Assembly (NCBI RefSeq): GCF_001424025.1 | Contig: NZ_LMPZ01000004.1 | Location: 62,001-126,000, forward strand | DNA from: Brevundimonas sp. Leaf363 | Lineage (GTDB): Bacteria; Pseudomonadota; Alphaproteobacteria; Caulobacterales; Caulobacteraceae | Direction: 5' to 3' | DNA: 64,000 nt | Shown: piece after piece, positions 34,924 to 42,200 of the stretch | Layout of the letters: the number at the start of each line of letters is the position of its first letter | Numbering within the stretch: the first letter of the stretch is position 1 | Notes under the pieces: generated by a model | The model's database searches: none | Told to the model about the DNA's origin: nothing | What the model saw: only the letters and a program-made list of their open reading frames with translations | Position numbers and translations under genes: made by a program

Positions 34924-36062
34924 TGGCCGCCATCATCGAGTTTCGCAACGTCACCAAGCGGTTCGGTCCGGTCACCGCCGTCGACGACGTGTCGCTGTCC
35001 ATCCAGGAGGGCGAGTTCTTCGCCCTGCTGGGCCCGTCAGGCTGCGGCAAGACCACCCTTTTGCGGATGCTGGCCGGCTTCGAGCTGCCGACCTCGGGCC
35101 AGATCCTGATCGACGGCCAGGATGTGACGCGCGCCGCGCCGAACCAGCGGCCGGTCAATATGGTCTTCCAGTCCTACGCCGTCTTCCCGCACCTCTCGGT
35201 CCAGAAGAACATCGAATACGGCCTGCGCATGGACGGCGTCGCACCGGAGGAGCGCCGCGAACGCGCCACGGCGGCGCTCGAACTGGTCCAGCTGGCCGGC
35301 TACGGCGAGCGTATGCCGGACCAGCTGTCAGGCGGCCAACGCCAGCGCGTCGCCCTGGCCCGCGCCATCGTCAAACGGCCCCGCGTGCTTCTGCTGGACG
35401 AACCTCTCTCGGCGTTGGACGCCAAGCTGCGCGAGGAGCTGCGCTTCGAGATGTCCGCCCTGCAGGACAAGCTGGGCATCACATTCGTCATGGTCACACA
35501 CGACCAGGACGAAGCGCTGGCGCTGGCGACCCGCTGCGCCGTCATGAACAAGGGCTCGCTGTTGCAGGTCGCGACGCCGCCGGACCTGTATGAATTCCCC
35601 TCCTCGCGCCTGGTCGCCGACTTCATCGGCGGGGTGAACCTGTTCGAGGGCCGCGTCACGAACGAAGCGTCGGACCACGCCGTCATCGCCCTGCCCGAAC
35701 TGGGTCGCACCGCGTGGCTGGACCACGGCGCCGGCGCCTCGGAAACGGCCGGCATCTGGCTGGCGCTGCGTCCGGAGAAGGTCGAGCTGATGAAGCGCGG
35801 CGAGACCGACGTCGAACCTCCCGTCATGGAAGGCACCCCCGCAGGCTACAACACCGCGCGCGGCGTCATCGTCGACATCGCCTATCTGGGCTCGGAGTCC
35901 GTCTACGACATTCGGCTCGAGGGCCCCAACGGCGCCGCAGACGGCAAGCGCATCCGCGTCATCCGCCCCAATCTGACCCGCTGGGACCAGGAAGACTTCA
36001 CCTGGGACGAACCCGTCTGGATCGGTTGGCACGCCGAGGCGGCGCACGTCCTGTTGCAGTAA
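34923..36062 (+). CDS. potA: polyamine ABC transporter ATP-binding protein (PotA/PotG)
   Basis: 379-residue ABC ATPase. Walker A GPSGCGKTT (about residue 39), Q-loop MVFQSYAVFPH, signature LSGGQRQRVALARA, Walker B LLLDEPLSALD and switch MVTHDQDEAL are all intact. A C-terminal TOBE-like domain (about 240-379, ALRPEKVELM.., RGVIVDIAYLGSESVYDI) is as in PotA/PotG. It is the last gene of the polyamine operon; the gene downstream runs in the opposite direction. Confidence 0.95.
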   Translation: MAAIIEFRNVTKRFGPVTAVDDVSLSIQEGEFFALLGPSGCGKTTLLRMLAGFELPTSGQILIDGQDVTRAAPNQRPVNMVFQSYAVFPHLSVQKNIEYGLRMDGVAPEERRERATAALELVQLAGYGERMPDQLSGGQRQRVALARAIVKRPRVLLLDEPLSALDAKLREELRFEMSALQDKLGITFVMVTHDQDEALALATRCAVMNKGSLLQVATPPDLYEFPSSRLVADFIGGVNLFEGRVTNEASDHAVIALPELGRTAWLDHGAGASETAGIWLALRPEKVELMKRGETDVEPPVMEGTPAGYNTARGVIVDIAYLGSESVYDIRLEGPNGAADGKRIRVIRPNLTRWDQEDFTWDEPVWIGWHAEAAHVLLQ

Positions 36063-36098
36063 TCCGGTCAGGCTGCGCCGGGCTCACGCGGCGCGCCG

Positions 36099-36389
36099 TC
36101 AGTCGAACTTCAGCAGCCGCAGCGGCGTGATCTCGGTCGTGACCCAGACGCCGGCCTGGGTGTACGGCTCGGCCGCGACGTAGGCTTCGGCGCCCGCGCG
36201 GTCCGCGAACTCGCCGATCATCGCAGAGCCGATGGGCACGCCCTCATCGTTCAACAGGGCGCCGACCTCGACCACCTCGCCGGCCGCGCGCCGGGCGTTC
36301 AGGCCTTCGATGTGCGCCGGACGCGCCGCGGCGCGGCGCGCTGGAGCGTCGGCGTCCGTGCCGTCACGGCCGATGATCAGGAACTGCAT
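36099..36389 (-). CDS. YciI family protein
   Basis: 96-residue YciI-like ferredoxin-fold protein. MQFLIIGRDG at the start, RPAHIEGLNARRAAGEV and the internal EPYTQAGVWVTTEITPLR are typical. The conserved His (RPAHI) and a downstream Asp/Glu are retained. Family members may be small hydrolases or lyases, and most have unknown function. It runs toward the polyamine operon. Confidence 0.85.
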   Translation of the reverse strand: MQFLIIGRDGTDADAPARRAAARPAHIEGLNARRAAGEVVEVGALLNDEGVPIGSAMIGEFADRAGAEAYVAAEPYTQAGVWVTTEITPLRLLKFD

Positions 36390-36454
36390 GGGACGCCTTC
36401 AATCGCGGGTATCCCGATGCTTTAGCGCCCATGACGCACGCGGTCGACGCCCGA

Positions 36455-36784
36455 TCAGGCCCGCCCGACCACGGCGACCGGCTCGAACTCGATCTCGAAG
36501 AAGTCGAACATCAGCGGCGCTTCGCCGATGAAGAGCGACAGCCGGACGTGGGGATCGCGCGCCGAGGTCAGGTCGAGCGCCTGATCGTCGCCATCGGCGT
36601 CCTCGCCCATGTCGCCAAACGGCGTCGAGAAGGCGCGCACGCGGATGATCCGATCGCCCCGTCGCTGCAATCGGGCGACAGTGTCTTCCAGAGCCAGCGC
36701 GTGCACGACCTCGACCTCGGGGCCCGAGGCCTCGTCATCGAACCGGCTTTGCCGCTCGTAGCGGTCAGGGTTCTGGAACGTCAT
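36455..36784 (-). CDS. small protein of unknown function
   Basis: 109 residues, acidic and without signal peptide or membrane segment (starting TFQNPDRYERQSRF, ending FEIEFEPVAVVGRA). I do not recognise a family. The start at 36784 has GGAGG at a normal distance and is preferred to 36811. Upstream, 36785-36904 is relatively AT-rich and probably contains its promoter. Confidence 0.6.
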   Translation of the reverse strand: MTFQNPDRYERQSRFDDEASGPEVEVVHALALEDTVARLQRRGDRIIRVRAFSTPFGDMGEDADGDDQALDLTSARDPHVRLSLFIGEAPLMFDFFEIEFEPVAVVGRA

Positions 36785-36904
36785 GGGGCGCGCCCTCCGA
36801 TCCGGCGACACCGGCGCAACCGCGATCGAAGGTAGGCTAACCCATCTCCTACCAATCTTGTAGATATTAATTCTGCTCGACCGTTTAGTTTCGGCGCCAG
36901 CCCC

Positions 36905-37579
36905 TCATCGCGCGGTCAGGAAGCTGGCGACGGTCAGGCGGCCGACGCGCGGGTCGGGCGACAGCGCCTGCCCGGCCAGACAGGCGCAGTGCAGCAGATT
37001 GCCCGGATAGATCAGCGCACGATTGAAGGCGGGGCGGAAGGCGGCCGTCTGTTCGAACAGAACCGTGTCGCCGTCGATGTAATCTGCGGGCGGCTCGCAG
37101 TGGGCCGCGAAGTCGGCCTTGAGCGCGTCGAGATAGGCCCGGTGCCGATCCGGCGTGATGCGCTCGAACCCCGTGGACCGATGGCGATAGAAGGCGGTCC
37201 CGCCCAGGTCCGCGCGTGACAGATAGTGGACGATGGCCAGCTTTCCCGCCTCGGTGTCATCGACATGCGGAATACGCTGGGCCAGCGACAGGTCGCCCGG
37301 CGATGCGGTGCTGATGGAATACAGGGCGCGGTCGCAGGCGACGCGATCGGCGGCGCCGAAGACCTGTTTCGCGACGGCGGCGATGACGCCGTTCAGCCCC
37401 TTGAAGTAAGCCGCCCCGACCGGCGCGCGCGGGCCGGGATAGAAGGCGCCCAGCGGCTGGTAGGTCAGGCGGACGGCCTCTTCGACCAGGGCGTCCGGGT
37501 CCGGCGAGAAATCGTCGATCACGACCACCGGCACAGCCTCGGCCCCGACCGTTTCGACGCGGATCCGCTGCTGGTTCAT
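36905..37579 (-). CDS. DUF6445 family protein (2OG-Fe(II) oxygenase-like)
   Basis: 224 residues resembling the DUF6445 group, which usually accompanies tryptophan halogenases and JmjC-cupins in Caulobacterales. FSPDPDALVEEAV, RIPHVDD (His-x-Asp iron-ligand-like), YLSRADLGGTAFYRHRSTGFE and FNRALIYPGNLLH (distal His) are consistent with a double-stranded beta-helix oxygenase. It is divergent from the JmjC-cupin gene at 37622, with only 42 bases between starts. Start at 37579 chosen over 37612. Confidence 0.8.
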   Translation of the reverse strand: MNQQRIRVETVGAEAVPVVVIDDFSPDPDALVEEAVRLTYQPLGAFYPGPRAPVGAAYFKGLNGVIAAVAKQVFGAADRVACDRALYSISTASPGDLSLAQRIPHVDDTEAGKLAIVHYLSRADLGGTAFYRHRSTGFERITPDRHRAYLDALKADFAAHCEPPADYIDGDTVLFEQTAAFRPAFNRALIYPGNLLHCACLAGQALSPDPRVGRLTVASFLTAR

Positions 37580-37621
37580 CGCGTCCTCGACCCGGCCTCC
37601 GCCTTGGCCCACTGTAGCCGG

Positions 37622-38617
37622 ATGACGCCCATCCGGGAAATCGATCGCGTCTCGCCCGATATCTTCGCGGACGTTCGCCGGGCCGCCGAACCGGTGGTGA
37701 TGCGCGGTCTGGTCAGCGACTGGCCGCTGGTCCAGGCGGCGCGCGAGGGGCAGGCCACAGCCTATCTAGCCGGACTGGCGAACGGCGAGCCCGTCCCCTT
37801 CATGCGTGCGGCTGCGGAGGTCGAGGGACGGCTCCATTACGCCGCCGGTGTCGAAGGCCGGAACTTCGAGCGGCAACAGGGAACAGTGGCCGAGTTCCTG
37901 TCGCTGCTGGAGGCCGAGGCGGCCAAGACGCGACCCGACGTCCTGGCCTTGCAGGGGATGCCGGCGTCGCAGCGCCTGCCCGAGTTCGCGGCGTCTCATC
38001 CCATGCCGCTGCTGCCAGAGGCCGTGCCGCCGCGTCTGTGGGTCGGCAACGCGGCCAAGGTGGCGATCCACCACGACCCGACCGAGAACATCGCCTGCGT
38101 GGCGGCCGGCCGACGCCGCTTCACCCTGTTCGCGCCCGAGCAGGTGAGCAACCTCTACATGGGGCCGTTTCATCAGACGCCCGCGGGGGTGCAGGTCGCC
38201 CTGCCCCATCTGACGGACCCGGATCTGGATCGCTATCCGCGCTTCGCCATGGCGCTGGCGGCCGCGATGACGGCGGAGCTTGAGCCCGGCGACGCGCTCT
38301 ACATCCCCTATCAGTGGTACCACCACGTCGAGGCGCTGGATCCGGTCAATGTGCTGGTGAACTACTGGTGGGACCCGGCGCCGGGGGGCTTCGGCTCGCC
38401 GTGGGACGCCATGATGCACGCGATGATGAGCGTGCGGTCCCTGCCCGCCGACCAGCGCCGCGCCTGGCGGGCCATGTTCGACCACTACGTCTTCGAGACC
38501 GACGGCGATCCGGGCGAGCACCTGCCCGAGACCGGGCGCGGCGCCCTGGCCCGGCCCACGCCCCAGACGGCGGCCCAGATGCGCCGGTCGCTTCTGAAAA
38601 AACTGTCCGAGGGCTAG
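37622..38617 (+). CDS. JmjC-like cupin protein
   Basis: 331-residue cupin-like (JmjC) domain protein. IHHDPTENIACVAAGRRRFTLF carries the H-x-D iron ligands, and DALYIPYQWYHHVEALDP the distal histidine and core PYQWYHHVE of the JmjC fold; VNVLVNYWWDP follows. Such proteins are putative 2-oxoglutarate/Fe(II) hydroxylases of unknown target. It is convergent with the tryptophan halogenase gene and overlaps it by 4 bases at the 3' ends (38614-38617). Confidence 0.9.
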   Translation: MTPIREIDRVSPDIFADVRRAAEPVVMRGLVSDWPLVQAAREGQATAYLAGLANGEPVPFMRAAAEVEGRLHYAAGVEGRNFERQQGTVAEFLSLLEAEAAKTRPDVLALQGMPASQRLPEFAASHPMPLLPEAVPPRLWVGNAAKVAIHHDPTENIACVAAGRRRFTLFAPEQVSNLYMGPFHQTPAGVQVALPHLTDPDLDRYPRFAMALAAAMTAELEPGDALYIPYQWYHHVEALDPVNVLVNYWWDPAPGGFGSPWDAMMHAMMSVRSLPADQRRAWRAMFDHYVFETDGDPGEHLPETGRGALARPTPQTAAQMRRSLLKKLSEG

Positions 38618-40122
38618 TTCGGCGGCCCGGCCGGACAGACCTTCTGAACATAGGCGGCGTGGTCGGGCATCCGGTCCACGCATTTGCGGATCACGCCGGT
38701 GATATTGCCCAGGAAGGCGTCGACCTCCGCGTCCGGGCGCAGGCCGACCATCGGATCATAGCCACGCGGGACCATGCCCTGGCCCAGGAAGACCTGGATC
38801 CAGCTTTCCTCGGCGAACAGCTCCTCGTCCTCGCGGAAGATGCGGCCGTTGGCCATCCACAGGTCCATCTTGCGCTGCAGCGTCTCGGGGACCTCCATGT
38901 CGCGGCAGTAGCGCCAGAACGCCGTGTCGTCCCGCCGCGTCGCCTTGTAGTGCAGGATGATGAAGTCGCGGATCCGCTCGTATTCGAAATCGGTCTGCCG
39001 ATTGAACTCGGCGGTCGTCGCCTCATCGAAACCGGCGTCGGGCAAGAGGCGGATCAGGCGGATCAGGATCGATTGGACCAGGTGGATCGAGGTCGATTCC
39101 AGCGGCTCCAGGAAGCCGGAGGCCAGACCCAGGGCGACGCAATTCCTGTTCCACACCTTCTTGCGCTTGCCGGTCACGAAGCGGATGCGGTTGGGCTCGG
39201 CCAGCGGCGGCCCGTCCAGATTCTCGACCAGAATCCGCTCGGCCTCGGCGTCGTCCATATACTGGCTGGAATAGACGTGGCCGTTGCCTGTGCGGTGCTG
39301 CAACGGAATGCGCCATTGCCAGCCGGCGGGCCGGGCGGTGGCGCGGGTGTAAGGCGTCATCGGCTCCACGCGCGGGCACGGCAGCGCGATGGCCCGGTCG
39401 CACGGCAGCCAGCGGCTCCAGTCCTCATAGCCGGTCTTCAGCGCCTGTTCGGTGATCAGCCCGCGGAAGCCAGAGCAGTCGATGAACAGGTCCGCCTCGA
39501 CGACCTGTCCGCTCTCCAACGTCACCGAGCGCACGAAGCCGTCCTCGGGGTCCAGCGCCACACCCTCGACCTTGCCTTCCAGGCGCGTGACGCCCGCTGC
39601 CTCGGCGCGGCCGCGCAGATAGCGCACGTAGAGCGCCGCATCGAAGTGGAAGGCGTGGCCGATATGGCCCAGCGGCGACTCCGCCATCTTCGGCTCGGCG
39701 CGCATGAAGCGGTTCTCCAGCGCCGCCGCCGTGTTGATGGACATGTCGGCGAAGTCCGGCGCCGCGCCCCGCTGGTTGGCCTGAAGCCAGTAGTGGTGCG
39801 CTCGCAGCCAGCCCAGGTCGCGGCCGATGACGCCGAAGCCGTGGATATAGCTGTCGCCCAGCCGGTCCCAGTCATTGAACTGGATGCCCAGTTTGAACGT
39901 GCCTTGGGTGCGCTGCATGAATTCGTTCTCGTCGAGATCGAGCAGCTCGTTGTACTTCTTGATCGCGGGGATCGTGGCCTCGCCGACGCCGATGATGCCG
40001 ATGGCGTCGGACTCGATCAGGGTGATCTCGTAGAGGCCCCTGAACAGCTTCGACAGCAATGCGGCCGCCATCCAGCCGGCGGAACCGCCGCCGACGATCA
40101 GGATGCGCTTCAGCGGCCGCAT
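38614..40122 (-). CDS. tryptophan halogenase family FAD-dependent protein
   Basis: 502-residue flavin-dependent halogenase-family protein. FAD motif ILIVGGGSAGWMAAALL, IGVGEATIP, catalytic-type lysine 77 in GTFKLGIQFNDW, DCSGFRGL, the WxWxIP halogenase motif (WQWRIP, residues 268-273) and FLEPLESTSIHLV are all present. The real halogenated substrate, if any, is not known; this group is common beside TBDR and glycosidase loci in Caulobacterales. GGGAGAC precedes the ATG. The GH3 gene upstream (42088-40133) ends 11 bases before it, so both may share a transcript. Confidence 0.92.
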   Translation of the reverse strand: MRPLKRILIVGGGSAGWMAAALLSKLFRGLYEITLIESDAIGIIGVGEATIPAIKKYNELLDLDENEFMQRTQGTFKLGIQFNDWDRLGDSYIHGFGVIGRDLGWLRAHHYWLQANQRGAAPDFADMSINTAAALENRFMRAEPKMAESPLGHIGHAFHFDAALYVRYLRGRAEAAGVTRLEGKVEGVALDPEDGFVRSVTLESGQVVEADLFIDCSGFRGLITEQALKTGYEDWSRWLPCDRAIALPCPRVEPMTPYTRATARPAGWQWRIPLQHRTGNGHVYSSQYMDDAEAERILVENLDGPPLAEPNRIRFVTGKRKKVWNRNCVALGLASGFLEPLESTSIHLVQSILIRLIRLLPDAGFDEATTAEFNRQTDFEYERIRDFIILHYKATRRDDTAFWRYCRDMEVPETLQRKMDLWMANGRIFREDEELFAEESWIQVFLGQGMVPRGYDPMVGLRPDAEVDAFLGNITGVIRKCVDRMPDHAAYVQKVCPAGPPN

Positions 40123-40132
40123 GGAGTCTCCC

Positions 40133-42088
40133 TTATCCCACCGGGCAAGTCATCGGCGTCGCCGGCGTCGGCAGGGCGCCGACCGAGCGGGCCTGAGCGT
40201 AGCCCAGACCATAGCCGCGCGCGAACTGGACCACGCCGTCCTCGCCGGTCGAGCAGGCCGAACCCGGCCAGGCGAAGGACAGTCGGCCGGTGAAGTCGTA
40301 GCGACCGCCCAGCATGACGTCGGCCAGTCCGCTGGCCTCCGTGCCCGGCAGGAAGGCGGCCACGAAGGCGTCCGACAGGTTCATCAGGTCGTTGGTGTAG
40401 GCCGGGCGCCCCGAATAGAAGACGGTCACCACCGGCGCCCCCTTGCCCGCGACGGCCTGCAGCGCGGCCAGATCGGCGGGGTGCAGCGTGCTGTGCTGCA
40501 GCGGGGCGGGGAAGCGAACGTCGCCGTTGTATTCGGCGTAGGGCGTCTCGCCCAGCACGGCCACGACGGCCGAGAACTGGGACGGATCCACGCCGCGGCC
40601 GTCGACCGAATAGGTGACGTTCGCCTCGCCCAACTGCTCGCGCAGCGCCGCCAGCAGGGTCTGGCCCGTGGCGAAGTCGGCGTTGACGTTCTCGGTCCCC
40701 TGCCAGGTCAGCGACCAGCCGCCGGTCTGGTTGGACAGGCTGTCGGCGCTCGAGCCCACCACCAGCACGCGCTGACCGGCGCGCAGCGGCAGGGCGGCGT
40801 TGTCATTCTTCAACAGGACCACCGACTTGCGCACCGCTTCGCGAGCCAGGGCGCGCACGTCCAGCGCCGAGGCCTGGCCGTTGATGCGGCTCTCGGCCGG
40901 CTGATGCTGGAACAGGCCCGAGCGCATCTTCACGCGTAGGATGCGGGTGACGGCGTCGTCGATGCGGCTTTCGGCGATGCGGCCCGCGCGCACGTCGGCC
41001 ACGGTGTTGGCGATAAAGGCCTTCCAGTCCTCGGGCACCATGACCACGTCGATGCCGGCGTTGATCGCCTGCGGGCAGTGATCCTTGGTGCAGCCCGGCA
41101 CCTGTTCGATGCCGTTCCAGTCCGACACCACCAGCCCGTCGAAGCCGAGACGGCCCTTCAGTACGTCGGTCAGCAGCTCACGGCTGCCGTGCATCTTGCC
41201 GTAGTCGCGGCCCGCCGCGACGTCGTTCCAGCTGTTGTACGAGGCCATCACCGTCTGCACGCCGGCGTCCAGCGCGGCGTAGTAGCCGGCGCCGTGGACG
41301 GCGATCATGTGGGCGCGCGTGGCCCGGTTCTCACCCTGGTCCACGCCGTTGAAGGTGCCGCCGTCGCCGAGGAAATGCTTGGCCGTGGCGACCACGTCGC
41401 CGTCGCCGGTCAGCCGCCCCTGCAGCCCCCGCACCAGGGCGGCGCCATAGCGGCCGACCAGGGCCGGATCGCTGGAATAGCTCTCATAGCTGCGGCCCCA
41501 GCGACGGTTCTCGCCGACCGCCACCGTCGGGGCGAAGACCCAGGTGATGCCGGTGGCGCGCACCTGCTGCGCCGTCGCGCGGCCGATCCGCTCGACCAGC
41601 GCCGGGTCGTTGGCGGCGCCCAGGCCGATGTTGTGCGGGAAGAGGGTCGCGCCCGAGACGTTGCTGTGCCCGTGCACCGCGTCCGTGCCCCAGATCAGCG
41701 GGATCTTCACCGCCATGTCGCTGCGCATCGCCGCCGCGTGATAGGCGGCCGACTGGTTCGCCCAGTCCTGCACGGTCGAGCGCTTGTTGTTGTTCGGCCA
41801 GGCGCCGCCGCCGTTCAGGACCGAGCCGATGTAGTACTGGGCCACTTCGTCCAGCGTGATCCAGCGGATGTCCGGCTGGGTGATCTGGCCGATCTTCTGT
41901 TCCAGCGTCATGCCGGCGACGATGTTGGCGATGCGCGTCTCCATCGCCTGATCGACCGGCGTGGGCGAGCGGTGCGCCGGCCAGTCGGAGGGATCGAGGC
42001 CGGCCTGCTGTACCGGCGCCATCGGCCCGGCCGCACACGCCGCGACCAGCGACAGGGCGGCGAGGGAGGCGAACTTCTTCCAGGACAT
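40133..42088 (-). CDS. GH3 beta-glucosidase, lipoprotein
   Basis: 651-residue family GH3 enzyme removing terminal beta-linked glucose. A lipobox (LVAAC, Cys 18) predicts membrane anchoring. Barrel domain: PLIWGTDAVHGHSNV, FAPTVAV, VATAKHFLGDGGT, and nucleophile aspartate 323 in GLVVSDWNGIEQ. The second alpha/beta domain has VLLKNDNAALPL, VLVVGSSADSLSNQ and a C-terminal tail. GGAG before ATG 42088 is preferred over 42100. It follows the TBDR gene behind a terminator and precedes the halogenase gene. Confidence 0.93.
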   Translation of the reverse strand: MSWKKFASLAALSLVAACAAGPMAPVQQAGLDPSDWPAHRSPTPVDQAMETRIANIVAGMTLEQKIGQITQPDIRWITLDEVAQYYIGSVLNGGGAWPNNNKRSTVQDWANQSAAYHAAAMRSDMAVKIPLIWGTDAVHGHSNVSGATLFPHNIGLGAANDPALVERIGRATAQQVRATGITWVFAPTVAVGENRRWGRSYESYSSDPALVGRYGAALVRGLQGRLTGDGDVVATAKHFLGDGGTFNGVDQGENRATRAHMIAVHGAGYYAALDAGVQTVMASYNSWNDVAAGRDYGKMHGSRELLTDVLKGRLGFDGLVVSDWNGIEQVPGCTKDHCPQAINAGIDVVMVPEDWKAFIANTVADVRAGRIAESRIDDAVTRILRVKMRSGLFQHQPAESRINGQASALDVRALAREAVRKSVVLLKNDNAALPLRAGQRVLVVGSSADSLSNQTGGWSLTWQGTENVNADFATGQTLLAALREQLGEANVTYSVDGRGVDPSQFSAVVAVLGETPYAEYNGDVRFPAPLQHSTLHPADLAALQAVAGKGAPVVTVFYSGRPAYTNDLMNLSDAFVAAFLPGTEASGLADVMLGGRYDFTGRLSFAWPGSACSTGEDGVVQFARGYGLGYAQARSVGALPTPATPMTCPVG

Positions 42089-42130
42089 GGCGGTCTCCAA
42101 AATCAGGCGAACAGGACTTCAGGCGAACGA

Positions 42131-42169
42131 AAAGAAAAAGGCGGGAGGCCTCGGGGGTCCTCCCGCCTT
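42131..42169 (-). terminator. rho-independent terminator of the minus-strand TonB receptor
   Basis: An 11-bp inverted repeat AAGGCGGGAGG / CCTCCCGCCTT encloses a 10-base loop. Read on the minus strand it is followed by TTTTTCTTT. It lies between the receptor stop and the GH3 start. Confidence 0.85.
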
Positions 42170-42200
42170 CTCGAACTGACCGTCTCGAGGGGCGGGCCGA

